In this document: positions 29,238-38,783 of the stretch, in pieces
Layout of the letters: every line of letters begins with the position of its first letter
Numbering within the stretch: the first letter of the stretch is position 1
Assembly (NCBI GenBank): GCA_030066985.1
Contig: JASJAN010000010.1
Span: 1 to 64,000 of the forward strand
DNA: 64,000 nt
DNA from: Desulfobacterales bacterium
Lineage (GTDB): Bacteria; Desulfobacterota; Desulfobacteria; Desulfobacterales; JAHEIW01
Direction of reading: 5' to 3'
Made by a program: the position numbers and the translations under genes
The notes under the pieces: model-generated
The model's database searches: none
What the model saw: the letters and a program-made list of their open reading frames with translations, nothing else
What the model was told of the DNA's origin: nothing

Positions 29238-29421
29238 GAAAAACATTCAACTCCTCACTTGAAGCTAAAGTCTTCTTTGAATTAACCTATCTACTTGTCA
29301 TACCTGTAAATATCCTTATTTTAGTCCAATTACAACCAGCCCATTTAATTGACTTTTGGCTAATTTTGATGGTAATCCTACTCGTAAACCCGCACATTCA
29401 ATCAGCAGCTTGGAGGCATGC

Positions 29422-30510
29422 ATGTTCACCAGATTAAAACGAGTTTTGTGCGTTTTGATTTTAAGCGGATTGTTATTAAACTTCTGTATTACGGCTCTTT
29501 GGGGTCAGGACAAACCAAAAGGTCCGCCTCCTGCTGTCGTTAGTGTCGCACCGGTAAAAACCGGTGAAGTTAGCCCTCAAACAGAATTTATCGGAACCGT
29601 ATTTTATGAAGAGGTGTCCGATGTCGCCTCTGAGGTGAGCGGACGGGTGGAAGAGGTGCGCTTTGAGGAGGGCCAGCATATCAAAAAGAATCAAGTTCTC
29701 ATCAAACTGGGTGCGGATATTCTACAAAAGCGGCTTTTGGGAACATCGGCATCTTACGAACAGGTTTTAATTGAGCTTGAAATTGCACGTATTGAGCTCA
29801 AGCGCATGGAAAAGCTCTATAAAACCAAATCGATATCTGAACAATCTTATGACGAAGACCGTTTTGAGGTTAAAGGAATTGAAAAGCGGGCGGACTCCCT
29901 GAAGGCAGAGGTAGAGCGCATTGAAATTGAGCTGCAGAAAAAAGTGATTCGGGCTCCGTTTGACGGGGTTGTCATCAAACGCCATGTAGACCGCGGGGAA
30001 TGGCTTGCAGAAGGGGCGACGGTGGCTGTATTGGCCAAAGATGATGTGGTCGATATTGTGGCCGATGTTTCTGAAAAATTTATTCCTTATGTTCAAGTTG
30101 GGATGCCGGTCCAAGCGACCATCAACGGCAAGGAGATAACGGGATCGGTTATAGCAATTGTGCCCCGCGGAGATGTGGCTACCCGCACGTTTCCAGTCAA
30201 AATTCGAACACCGAACACACTGGCGCTCATAGAAGGCATGTCGGCCAGAGTGGTGCTGCCGGTTGGTCAGCCCCGCAAAGCGCTGGTGGTTCCCAGGGAT
30301 GCGGTCATAACCGTATTTGGTCAAGTTGTCGTCTATGCGGTTAAAGAATCCAAAGCCCAGATGATCCCGGTAAAGGTTATCGGCTATCAAGGTTTGGTTG
30401 CCGGCATAGAAGGTGCGGGTCTGGCCGAAGGTATGCAGGTGGTGGTCAAGGGCAATGAGCGGTTACGCAACGGTCAAATGGTCTCCACTTCTTTGTATGA
30501 AAATAAATGA
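29422..30510 (+). CDS. RND efflux periplasmic adaptor (membrane fusion protein)
   Basis: A 362-residue adaptor linking an inner-membrane RND pump to an outer-membrane channel. An N-terminal signal segment (RVLCVLILSGLLLNFC) is followed by barrel-sandwich halves VSGRVEEVRFEEGQHI and VIRAPFDGVVIKRHVDRGEW, a coiled-coil hairpin between them (about 105-165), and a beta-barrel/MP domain. GGAGG sits five bases before the ATG at 29422, so the longer upstream frame is rejected. The pump gene follows; no TolC-like gene is nearby. Substrate unknown. Confidence 0.88.
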   Translation: MFTRLKRVLCVLILSGLLLNFCITALWGQDKPKGPPPAVVSVAPVKTGEVSPQTEFIGTVFYEEVSDVASEVSGRVEEVRFEEGQHIKKNQVLIKLGADILQKRLLGTSASYEQVLIELEIARIELKRMEKLYKTKSISEQSYDEDRFEVKGIEKRADSLKAEVERIEIELQKKVIRAPFDGVVIKRHVDRGEWLAEGATVAVLAKDDVVDIVADVSEKFIPYVQVGMPVQATINGKEITGSVIAIVPRGDVATRTFPVKIRTPNTLALIEGMSARVVLPVGQPRKALVVPRDAVITVFGQVVVYAVKESKAQMIPVKVIGYQGLVAGIEGAGLAEGMQVVVKGNERLRNGQMVSTSLYENK

Positions 30511-30568
30511 GAATATTTTCTGTATGATTAAATCGGAAAATAATTCTTTTAAATTCTCATTTATTTTC
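30499..30568. terminator. AT-rich 16-bp hairpin overlapping the adaptor stop
   Basis: GAAAATAAATGAGAAT (30499-30514, containing the TGA stop) and ATTCTCATTTATTTTC (30553-30568) are exact complements 38 bases apart. It may attenuate transcription into the pump gene. Confidence 0.55.
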
Positions 30569-30586
30569 ACCCCGCGGGCGAGCCGT

Positions 30587-30677
30587 GGGCTTCCATAGGT
30601 CCGCCTCAGGCGGATTATTCAAGGCGAAGCATAGTTCACTATAGCTTCGCCCTTAACTGCCGTGCCTATGGAAGCCT
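30587..30677. repeat. Nested palindrome between adaptor and pump genes
   Basis: Outer arms GGGCTTCCATAGG and CCTATGGAAGCCT; TCCGCCTCAGGCGGA at 30600-30614; inner arms AAGGCGAAGC and GCTTCGCCCTT with apical ATAGTTCACTAT. The GCCGTGCC module also occurs in the element at 39497. Confidence 0.75.
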
Positions 30678-30772
30678 CCGACTTGGACAAAGATGTGTAC
30701 CTAATGTATTGTCTTTTCAAAATTCATCTGACTCTAATGTCAAATAACGGATAATAATTAACGGTAGTGTCT

Positions 30773-33700
30773 ATGAATGCTGTTAGATTCTCCATCGAAA
30801 AACCGGTTACCGTGATCGTGGGTGTGATTCTCATCGTCTTGTTTGGCATCATCGGTCTAATAAGGATGCCATATCAATTAAGCCCCACCGTGATCGAACC
30901 GGAAATCAGCGTCACCACCACTTGGACCGGTGCCACGCCTTACGAAGTTGAGCGGGAAATTATCGAAGAGCAGGAAAAAGTATTAAAGGGCATCCCAGGG
31001 CTGGTGGAAATGGAAAGCGAATCATTTAATTCCCGTGGCAGCGTGACGCTGAGGTTCAGCCTCGGGACTGATCCGGATGATGCCCTGCTGCGGGTTTCAA
31101 ACAAGCTCAACGAGGTCCCTTCTTATCCGGAAAATGTCGATAAACCCGTTATCACCGCTACTGGTGCCGCTACCTCACCAGTGATCTGGATGGTGCTAAA
31201 GACGACGGGTGATAATCAACAGTCGCCCTATCAGTATCGGACCTATTTTGAGAACAATATTCGTCAATATATAGAGCGTACCGCCGGTGTCGCCGATCTT
31301 TTTATCGGCGGCGGCACTGAAAAAGAGATGCATATCATTGTTCAACCGGAAAAACTGGCGGCTTTCGGGCTGACCATATCCGAGCTGATCGATATTTTGC
31401 GTGCTGAAAATATTAACATTTCCGCCGGCATTATGGGGGTGGGGCGGCGGGATTACCGCATCCGGGCCACGGGTGAATTTCGATCACCCGCAGATATCAA
31501 ATCCATTGTGATTCGCTCCACCGGCCAGCAGCGTATTCGGGTATCGGATCTGGCGACAGTTGAATTCGGTTATGAAAAATTGACCACCGCCATGTTGCAC
31601 CTGGGTCAAGAAGGGATTGCCATCGGGGTCAAGCCGGAGCCGGGCGCCAATATCCTGGATTTATCCGACCGTCTGGAAGCAGTGGTCGAGCGTTTGAATA
31701 CTGAAAAACTGGCACCCGACAGCATCAAGCTCGATTGGGTGTATGATCAGCGGCCCTACATTCGGGGCGCCATCAATCTGGTGCGTCAAAATATCCTTAT
31801 CGGTGGAACCCTGGCCATCATTGTATTATTGCTTTTTCTAAGAAGCATCATCTCTACGGTTATCGTGGCCACAGCCATTCCGATCAGCATCATCGGAACC
31901 TTTACGTTTATGCATGTGATGGGGCGCAGTTTGAATGTGGTCAGCCTGGCCGGCATCGCGTTTGCCGTCGGTATGCTGATCGACAGTGCCATTGTGGTGC
32001 TTGAAAACATCGACCGCCATCGCAATATGGGAAAACGTGCTTTTGAGGCCGCCTATGATGGGACCCGTGAAGTCTGGGGCGCTATTTTAGCCTCCACCCT
32101 GACGACCATCGCCGTGTTCTTACCGGTCATCTTCATGGAGGAAGAAGCCGGCCAGCTGTTTCGCGATATTGCCATCGCCGTCACTTTTGCCGTTGGGCTG
32201 AGCCTTTTTGTTTCTGTTTCGGTGATACCGATGTTTGCGCGCCAGCTTTATGAGTTGACCCGCAAACCGATGAAATCCCGTTCCACAAAAGAATTGCTGT
32301 CTGGCGGAGGCTCGCGCCTGATTGACGGGTTGATGTCGCTGGTCAAGTGGGTCACCCACAACTGGATCACCCGAATCGCTACAGTAATCATTTTCAGCCT
32401 GGTCTCGATTTTCGGTTCCATGATGTTGCTTCCCAAAGCGGAGTATCTGCCGCACGGCAACCGCAATCTGGTAATTAGCCTGTTGATTCCGCCACCGGGT
32501 CTGTCATTTGACGAGCGCAAGGCCATCGGGGAATATATTTATCGGGTCAATGCGCCCTATATCGGCAAAGACCACAATGGATTTCCGGGCATTAAAAATA
32601 TGTTTTACGTGGGCGCTGAGCAAATCATGCTATTTGGTGCCATCAGTACCCATGAACAGCGCGCCGGCGAATTGCTGCCGTTGTTCACGCGCACCATTTT
32701 TTCCATTCCCGGTATGTTCGGAGTCAGCACCCAGGCGGGTGTCTTTCAAACTTCCCTGGGACGCGGCCGGACCATCGAGGTCAACATTAGCGGCGATGAT
32801 CTCAATCGAATCGTCCAGGTGGCCGGGGCCATGTTTGGCGCTATCATGAAAGAAATTCCCGGTTCACAGATACGACCGGTGCCGTCGCTGGAGCTGCTGT
32901 TTCCCGAGGCGCGCCTGGTGCCGCTGCGCGATCGTCTTAAAGCGGTTGACATGACGGCCAGGGATTTCGGTGTTGCCTTAGATGTCCTTATGGACGGCAG
33001 GGATATCGGGAATTTCAAAGAAGAAGGCCAGAAAAAAATCGACCTGATTTTAAAAGCGTCCGAAGAAGACATTCACTCGCCGGAAAAACTGTATCACTCT
33101 ATGATCGCCATTCCCGGTGGGCGCGTTGTCCCAATTTCATCCCTTGCCAAGCTGGAGCGAACCACCGGAATCACCCAGATCCGTCATCTTGAACGCCAGC
33201 GTACCATTACGTTGCAGGTGACCCCGCCGTTTTCCATTCCGTTGCAGGAAGCCATGGAAACCATTACCACCCGGATTATTCAGCCGATGAACGGACAGAA
33301 CATGTTGCGCGGCACCGATGTTCGACAAAGCGGTGTGGCGGACAAGTTAACCGACGCACGTCAAACCCTGCAGTGGGATTTTATCCTGGCGGCGATCATC
33401 GCCTATTTGCTGATGTCCGCTCTGTTCGGGAATTTTGTTTATCCGCTGATCATTATGTTTACCCTGCCGCTGGCGGCGGTCGGCGGGCTTTTGGGGCTGA
33501 AACTGGTTAACTGGCTTGTTGCGCCCCAGCCCTTTGATATTCTCACCATGCTGGGGTTTATCATTCTTGTCGGTGTGGTGGTCAACAATGCCATCTTGAT
33601 TGTCCACCAGGCCTTAAACAACGTGCGTCTCAACGGTATGACGTATCAAGAAGCGGTCCTGATGTCCACGCGCACCCGCTTGAGACCAATCTACATGAGT

Positions 33701-33880
33701 GCGGCCACTTCCATTTTCGGCATGCTGCCGCTGGTGTTGGTGCCCGGTCCGGGATCGGAGTTTTACAGAGGACTGGGCAGCGTGGTTTTAGGCGGTCTGG
33801 CCATTTCAACGATCTTCACCATATTTGTCATCCCGGCCTTGCTGATGTTTGCCATTAAGATGGAACGACCCACAGCATGA
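30773..33880 (+). CDS. RND multidrug/heavy-metal-type efflux pump
   Basis: An inner-membrane proton-driven pump of about 1035 residues, AcrB/MexB superfamily. N-terminal RFSIEKPVTVIVGVILIVL is the first helix; large periplasmic loops follow TM1 and TM7; the middle has GMLIDSAIVVLENIDR, with the proton-relay Asp of TM4, and the fourth-helix VVNNAILIV repeat near the C-terminus. About 12 membrane segments. An in-frame GTG six bases upstream is an alternative start; ribosome site is weak. Substrate cannot be predicted. Confidence 0.9.
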   Translation: MNAVRFSIEKPVTVIVGVILIVLFGIIGLIRMPYQLSPTVIEPEISVTTTWTGATPYEVEREIIEEQEKVLKGIPGLVEMESESFNSRGSVTLRFSLGTDPDDALLRVSNKLNEVPSYPENVDKPVITATGAATSPVIWMVLKTTGDNQQSPYQYRTYFENNIRQYIERTAGVADLFIGGGTEKEMHIIVQPEKLAAFGLTISELIDILRAENINISAGIMGVGRRDYRIRATGEFRSPADIKSIVIRSTGQQRIRVSDLATVEFGYEKLTTAMLHLGQEGIAIGVKPEPGANILDLSDRLEAVVERLNTEKLAPDSIKLDWVYDQRPYIRGAINLVRQNILIGGTLAIIVLLLFLRSIISTVIVATAIPISIIGTFTFMHVMGRSLNVVSLAGIAFAVGMLIDSAIVVLENIDRHRNMGKRAFEAAYDGTREVWGAILASTLTTIAVFLPVIFMEEEAGQLFRDIAIAVTFAVGLSLFVSVSVIPMFARQLYELTRKPMKSRSTKELLSGGGSRLIDGLMSLVKWVTHNWITRIATVIIFSLVSIFGSMMLLPKAEYLPHGNRNLVISLLIPPPGLSFDERKAIGEYIYRVNAPYIGKDHNGFPGIKNMFYVGAEQIMLFGAISTHEQRAGELLPLFTRTIFSIPGMFGVSTQAGVFQTSLGRGRTIEVNISGDDLNRIVQVAGAMFGAIMKEIPGSQIRPVPSLELLFPEARLVPLRDRLKAVDMTARDFGVALDVLMDGRDIGNFKEEGQKKIDLILKASEEDIHSPEKLYHSMIAIPGGRVVPISSLAKLERTTGITQIRHLERQRTITLQVTPPFSIPLQEAMETITTRIIQPMNGQNMLRGTDVRQSGVADKLTDARQTLQWDFILAAIIAYLLMSALFGNFVYPLIIMFTLPLAAVGGLLGLKLVNWLVAPQPFDILTMLGFIILVGVVVNNAILIVHQALNNVRLNGMTYQEAVLMSTRTRLRPIYMSAATSIFGMLPLVLVPGPGSEFYRGLGSVVLGGLAISTIFTIFVIPALLMFAIKMERPTA

Positions 33881-34127
33881 TGATCAATTTTTACTTTAGC
33901 CTTTGTCACCCCTCTTTTACCTTAAATCCTTATTCCTTTCCTGAAATGTGTCTAAGGTTGAGGAATTCTGCCCTTTTTATTATTGCTCACGCGAAGCCGC
34001 CATTCATTTTAACTCGCATTAGGCAATCTATATGATTTTTTTTGAGCCGAAGCAACCTTGTCAACCGCTCTTTCAGCATTAAATTTAATATCTTGGACTA
34101 TATATTGACGGTTTAAAGAGGTGCAGG

Positions 34128-35123
34128 GTGAACAATATTGCCTTAAGCGGCATCAAGCCAACCGGAACACTGCATATCGGCAACTATTTAGGGATGATCA
34201 AGCCGGCCTTTGACCTGATTGAAAATTATCAAACCTTATATTTTGTGGCCGATTATCATGCCCTGACCACCGTCAAAGACAAAGCAACCTTGAATCAGCA
34301 TGTCTATGACGTTGCTGCTACCTTGTTGGCTTTGGGGCTGGATCCCCGCAAGGTCATTTTCTTTCGCCAGTCCGATATCCCGCAGATTTATGAATTTACC
34401 TGGATTTTAAGCTGTTTTGCCGCCAAAGGATTGCTCAATCGGGCACACGCCTATAAAGCAGCGGTCGCTGCCAATCTTAACGCTGGGAAACAGTCCGATG
34501 CGGATATTAATACCGGTTTGTTTAATTATCCGGTTTTGATGGCGGCTGATATCCTAATCTACGGCGCGAATTGGGTGCCTGTGGGCCAGGATCAACGTCA
34601 ACATGTAGAAATTGCAAGAGATATTGCAGATGCTGTTAACAGCATCTGTGGGAATGTGTTGACCTTGCCGGAAGCCTTGATACAGGAAACAGTGATGACC
34701 ATACCGGGTATTGACGGCCGCAAAATGAGCAAAAATTACGATAACACCATCCCCATCTTTGCCGATGACACATTCCTGCGCAAACAGGTGATGCGAATTG
34801 TTACAGATTCCAAACACCCGGAAGATCCCAAAAGTCCGGATGAATGCAATGTGTTTGGCATCTATAAACACTTTGCCGCTGAGGATACCATCGCGTCCCG
34901 GCGCAAGGCCTATCACGAAGGGGGATTGGCGTACAGTGACATCAAACAGGAGCTGTATGAGCTGCTCAGCGAGTTTTTTGGCCGACACCGGGACACCTAC
35001 CATAAGCTGCTGGCGGATAAACCTCATCTGGATGCTATTTTGAAACAAGGTGCTGAAAAAGCACGCGCGATAGCCGAACCCATGCTTGACCGAGTGCGTC
35101 GGGCCATTGGTATAAGGCGCTAA
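34128..35123 (+). CDS. trpS: Tryptophanyl-tRNA synthetase
   Basis: A 331-residue class I synthetase charging tRNA-Trp. Starts with SGIKPTGTLHIGNYLG (HIGN signature) and has KMSKN near residue 200 for the KMSKS loop. Length typical of bacterial TrpS. GTG start with GAGG upstream. Single copy in the window; housekeeping. Confidence 0.94.
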   Translation: MNNIALSGIKPTGTLHIGNYLGMIKPAFDLIENYQTLYFVADYHALTTVKDKATLNQHVYDVAATLLALGLDPRKVIFFRQSDIPQIYEFTWILSCFAAKGLLNRAHAYKAAVAANLNAGKQSDADINTGLFNYPVLMAADILIYGANWVPVGQDQRQHVEIARDIADAVNSICGNVLTLPEALIQETVMTIPGIDGRKMSKNYDNTIPIFADDTFLRKQVMRIVTDSKHPEDPKSPDECNVFGIYKHFAAEDTIASRRKAYHEGGLAYSDIKQELYELLSEFFGRHRDTYHKLLADKPHLDAILKQGAEKARAIAEPMLDRVRRAIGIRR

Positions 35124-35130
35124 TCAAAAT

Positions 35131-35236
35131 TAGGTGTCAGGTGTCAGGTTTCAGTTCAAAAATATAGGTTAAGAGTTCAAATTTCAGCGTTGCGTGTTAC
35201 GCGTTTCGAGTTTTGCGGTTTGAGCAGCCAGCGGCC
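35131..35236. repeat. Repeat fragments after trpS
   Basis: AGGTGTCAGGTGTCAGGTTTCAG belongs to the CAGGTGT family (24526, 55035). About 35 bp later, GTTGCGTGTTACGCGTTTCG and TTTGAGCAGCCAGC match, with few changes, the block at 52360-52400. Two families adjoin here. Confidence 0.65.
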
Positions 35237-35392
35237 AAAGAAATGAAATGATAAATTTTGAACCAATCGAGTTTATGCTGTTATTATTTTGAATTTAGTA
35301 AATGATGAATTATTTTATACATACGTGAAATTATTGCCTTGAATAAAAAGCTATTTCCTCGAATCTGAGGTTGTGATAAAAGGAGGCTGCTC

Positions 35393-35650
35393 ATGATTAC
35401 CAAAGAAGAACTTTGCCAAAAAATAATTGCCTTGTATCCAGATATTGGGCAATGCGGTATTGATGTCAACGTCGAATTTGATAAGGATCAAAATTCCTGG
35501 GTGGTGGATCTTAAAAAAGATAAGATTGAGCTGAAGACTTTCTTGGAAGAAGGGGATGCCGAAAAGTGCATGATCGGCGAGCAATGTGTCAGCCTCGGTA
35601 TTGAAATCGCTCAGCTCAGGGCCAATATTGAGCGCATGCCGACCCGGTAA
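35393..35650 (+). CDS. Hypothetical small protein upstream of fumC
   Basis: An 85-residue acidic protein, not recognised. Four Cys (8, 21, 59, 65). Pattern of one helix (KEELCQKIIALYP), strands (DVNVEFD, SWVVDLKK) and a C-terminal helix (SLGIEIAQLRANIERM) suggests a small alpha/beta fold. AAAGGAGG precedes the ATG, and the gene ends 20 bp before fumC, so the two are probably co-transcribed. Confidence 0.7.
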   Translation: MITKEELCQKIIALYPDIGQCGIDVNVEFDKDQNSWVVDLKKDKIELKTFLEEGDAEKCMIGEQCVSLGIEIAQLRANIERMPTR

Positions 35651-35670
35651 ATCGTCTCCCCGCGCCATTG

Positions 35671-37065
35671 ATGATGAAATATCGGAAAGAAAAAGACACC
35701 ATGGGAACCGTCATGGTTCCGCAAGAAGCCTATTATGGGCCCCAAACCCAACGGGCGGTTGATAACTTTCCTATTGGTCGCTTAACCATTCCGGCTAACT
35801 TTATTCACGCCCTGGCTTTGGTTAAAAAGTGCGCCGCGCGGGCAAACAAAGAGCTGGGATTGTTAGATGCCAAGCTGGCCGACGCTATCGAAAGCGCCGC
35901 GCAAGAAGTCATCGACGGTCAGCTTGACGATCAATTTGTCATTAATGTCTTTCAGACCGGATCCGGTACTTCCACCAATATGAATATGAACGAAGTGGTA
36001 GCCTGCCGCGCCAATGAGATTTTAAGTGGTAAAAAGAGCGGCAAAACACCGGTCCATCCCAATGATCATGTCAATCTGGGCCAATCGAGCAACGATGTGA
36101 TCCCGTCGGTGATCCATATCGCTGCCCTGCTATCCATCCGTGAGAATCTTATTCCCGCTCTTCAATCGCTTCAGAAATCGCTTGTGAAAAAAGCGCAAGC
36201 CTTTGCCAACATCCATAAAATTGGCCGAACACATTTACAGGATGCGGTTCCCATGGTACTGGGCCAGGAATTTTCCGGCTATGCCCGCCAGATCGAACTG
36301 GGGATTCAAAGATTAGCTGCGGCCGAAGACCGGCTTGGCGAGCTGGCTTTGGGTGGTACGGCGGTGGGCACCGGCGTCAATACCCATTCTGAATTTGCCA
36401 GCCGGGTTATTGCCCTGCTTTCTTCTGATACAAAGATTGTGTTTCAGGAAGCAGCCAATCATTTCGAAGCCCAGGCTGCCCAGGATGCCGCCGTAGAGAC
36501 CAGTGGTGCTCTGAAAACCCTGGCAGTGAGCCTGACTAAAATCGCCAACGACATTCGTTGGCTGGCTTCGGGCCCGCGCTGCGGTATCGGTGAAATCAAC
36601 CTGCCATCATTACAGCCGGGTTCATCCATCATGCCGGGTAAAGTCAACCCGGTGATACCCGAAGCCGTTATCCAGGTGGCGGCCCAGGTAATGGGCAATG
36701 ATACCACTATTATGTTGGGCGGGCAGGGCGGTAATTTTGAACTTAACGTGATGCTGCCGGTAATCGCTTACAATCTGTTGCAATCCATTGAGCTGCTGGC
36801 GGCAGGGGCAAACGTGTTCACCCAAAAATGTATTGATGGCATCACAGCCAACGAAGAAGCCTGTGCAGGCTACATCGAGAAAAGTCTGGCGCTGGCAACG
36901 GGGCTGGTACCTAAGATTGGATATGATAAGGCTGCTGCGGTTTCAAAAAAAGCCTATGAGTCAGGTAAAACCGTACGGCAGGTTGTACTGGAAGATAATA
37001 TTTTAACGGAAAAAGAATTTGACCGGTGGCTGCAGGGTCAATTCAAAACATTTGATGATGTTTGA
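35671..37065 (+). CDS. fumC: Class II fumarate hydratase
   Basis: A 464-residue oxygen-stable, Fe-S-free fumarase interconverting fumarate and malate. The superfamily signature GSSIMPGKVNP is intact, as are TGSGTSTNMNMNEV, the HPNDHVNLGQSSND block (HPNDHVNLGQSS) and GRTHLQDAVP. Aspartase is the main alternative, but the HPNDHVN and signature context favour fumarase. The oxygen-stable class fits the aerobic theme of the window. Start is either of two consecutive ATGs (35671, 35674). Confidence 0.88.
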   Translation: MMKYRKEKDTMGTVMVPQEAYYGPQTQRAVDNFPIGRLTIPANFIHALALVKKCAARANKELGLLDAKLADAIESAAQEVIDGQLDDQFVINVFQTGSGTSTNMNMNEVVACRANEILSGKKSGKTPVHPNDHVNLGQSSNDVIPSVIHIAALLSIRENLIPALQSLQKSLVKKAQAFANIHKIGRTHLQDAVPMVLGQEFSGYARQIELGIQRLAAAEDRLGELALGGTAVGTGVNTHSEFASRVIALLSSDTKIVFQEAANHFEAQAAQDAAVETSGALKTLAVSLTKIANDIRWLASGPRCGIGEINLPSLQPGSSIMPGKVNPVIPEAVIQVAAQVMGNDTTIMLGGQGGNFELNVMLPVIAYNLLQSIELLAAGANVFTQKCIDGITANEEACAGYIEKSLALATGLVPKIGYDKAAAVSKKAYESGKTVRQVVLEDNILTEKEFDRWLQGQFKTFDDV

Positions 37066-37433
37066 ATTTAGCTTGGCTATCGGCAATTAAAAATATATAA
37101 AAGCAAAGCTGGTCATGTCATTTTTTCTCCTGCTAAGCGGGATTTCACTTCTAAAATGTAAAAATTAATGTGTTCAACAAGCGCTATGATAAGCAAATTG
37201 CTTACGGCCCGATATTTCGGATTAAATACACGACCTTCCAAACGTAAAGGCGTGGATGCCAATCATCCCAAATATCGGTCCCCGATCAACTTCATTAATT
37301 AAAAAAAGCATAGCGCCTTTCAGAAAAAAACATGACCTTTTTACAGTGCGATTTAAAAGTAAACTGTTTGAAAAGGCTATCTCACAGAAACTGATAATAG
37401 GAGCTGTTGCGTTGAAAGAGAAGGAGGAAATAC
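37066..37433. other. Intergenic region after fumC
   Basis: No credible gene. GCCCGATATTTCGG near 37208 and CCAAATATCGGTCC near 37267 form a weak inverted repeat. A 67-codon open frame at 37256 lacks a ribosome site and family resemblance. The last 60 bp presumably carry the promoter of the small zinc-ribbon gene. Confidence 0.5.
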
Positions 37434-37640
37434 ATGGCCCGAAAGTATTACAAGGTTAAAACTGCCTGTCCACAGTGTGGCTGCACCGAGCTGACAACAC
37501 TCACACCTGAGGAAATCAAAGAAAAATACGGCGAGGTTGCCAATTTTGACATGGAATGCGGTGAATGCATGGAAAAATATACCGCTGATAGAAAGAGCGC
37601 CTGTCCGGAATGGGATGAAGACTGTAAGCTACAAGAATAA
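37434..37640 (+). CDS. Small zinc-ribbon-like protein
   Basis: A 68-residue protein with two Cys pairs, CPQCGC (12-17) and CGEC (42-45), plus later Cys residues in SACPEWDEDC. The first pairs would bind one zinc as a ribbon. Acidic C-terminus. AAGGAGGAAAT precedes the ATG. Function unknown; small proteins of this sort may bind nucleic acid or act as redox switches. Confidence 0.75.
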   Translation: MARKYYKVKTACPQCGCTELTTLTPEEIKEKYGEVANFDMECGECMEKYTADRKSACPEWDEDCKLQE

Positions 37641-37654
37641 AGGCAAAAAAAACA

Positions 37655-37780
37655 CTTCACCACTGAGGTCACGGTCTTCGACCCTGAGCTCAGACCGAAG
37701 GGAGCACGCAGAGAAAATTTTAAAAATTAATACTCCACACGGGATTGAATCTCTGTGCTCTCAGTGTTCTCTGTGGTAAA
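37655..37780. repeat. CACAGAG/CTCTGTG inverted repeat
   Basis: TTCACCACTGAGGTCACGG on the left and ATCTCTGTGCTCTCAGTGTTC with CTCTGTGGTAA on the right. The second copy of the family is at 47485-47588. Here it forms the whole leader of the UbiA gene. Confidence 0.65.
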
Positions 37781-37810
37781 AAAACGCATTCCTATACAAG
37801 GAAAGAGTTA

Positions 37811-38758
37811 ATGGCCGAAACCTCGTGCCAGTATGATTTTACCGGCTTTGAGCGCCTGAAGCTTTTTTGGGCGCTTTCCAGGACCCCCCATGGCTTGTTG
37901 GATATGTCCACTGCAGCGCTGGCATCACTGCTATGGCTGGGCCATTTCCCTTCATTTAGGATTATTGCCCTGGGGCTGATTACTGTTTTTGCCGGATATA
38001 CGGCAGTGTATGCCCTCAATGACGTGGTAGGCTACCGTTCAGACAAAAAGAAGCTTCAACAGGGGAATCTGCGTGAGATCGAGGACTGCCATGATCTCGA
38101 TGCCAAGCTTGTACGCCACCCAATGGCGCGCGGGCTGCTGAGTTTTAAAGAAGGGCTTGTCTGGTCGGTGGCCTGGTCGCTGCTGGCCCTTATTGGTGCC
38201 TACCTGTTAAATCCCGTTTGTGTATTGATTTTTGTTGGCGGTTGTGTTCTTGAAACGATCTACTGCTATATGTGGAATGTCAGCCCTTCGCGGACCATTG
38301 TCAGCGGGGTTGTCAAAGCCGCCGGCCCGATTGCAGCCGTATATGCGGTTGATCCGAATCCGGCGCTATCTTTTGTGCTCGTCCTATTTTTGTTGCTGTT
38401 TTTCTGGGAAGTCGGCGGCCAGAACGTTCCCAATGACTGGATCGATCTGGAAGAGGACGTGCGTTTCGGCGCCCGCACTATCCCCATTCGTTTTGGGCTT
38501 GAGCAGGCCAACACTATCATATTCGGCTCCATTATGCTGACATTGATCCTGTCGGGAGTATTGTTAACCTTGTCTCCGATCACTTTCGGGCTTCCGTTTA
38601 TCATTGGCTTTGCGCTGGTGGGGTTTTATTTTTTATTGCTGCCGACCATCACATTATTTCGAACAGATGAAAGTTCTCATGCCATGATTTTGTTTAACAA
38701 AGCCAGTTATTACCCGCTGGCGATGCTGGTTGTTGTGGTTGTTAAGTTGCTCTTTTGA
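37811..38758 (+). CDS. UbiA-family prenyltransferase
   Basis: A 315-residue integral membrane enzyme, about eight or nine helices, that attaches a polyprenyl chain to an aromatic acceptor, most likely in menaquinone synthesis. The second Asp-rich motif is canonical (NDWIDLEED, about residue 210); the first reads NDVVGYRSD (70-78), where Gly74 replaces the usual second Asp. Start at ATG 37811 after AAGGAAAG, not the earlier in-frame codon inside the repeat. UbiE/MenG lies 3 kb away. The acceptor (DHNA or a futalosine-route intermediate) is undetermined. Confidence 0.82.
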   Translation: MAETSCQYDFTGFERLKLFWALSRTPHGLLDMSTAALASLLWLGHFPSFRIIALGLITVFAGYTAVYALNDVVGYRSDKKKLQQGNLREIEDCHDLDAKLVRHPMARGLLSFKEGLVWSVAWSLLALIGAYLLNPVCVLIFVGGCVLETIYCYMWNVSPSRTIVSGVVKAAGPIAAVYAVDPNPALSFVLVLFLLLFFWEVGGQNVPNDWIDLEEDVRFGARTIPIRFGLEQANTIIFGSIMLTLILSGVLLTLSPITFGLPFIIGFALVGFYFLLLPTITLFRTDESSHAMILFNKASYYPLAMLVVVVVKLLF

Positions 38759-38783
38759 TGAAGGAATTCTGAGGAGGTTTTTA

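Noticed and set aside
37256-37459. 67-codon ORF after fumC
   Set aside because: Overlaps the start of the better-supported zinc-ribbon gene; no ribosome site.
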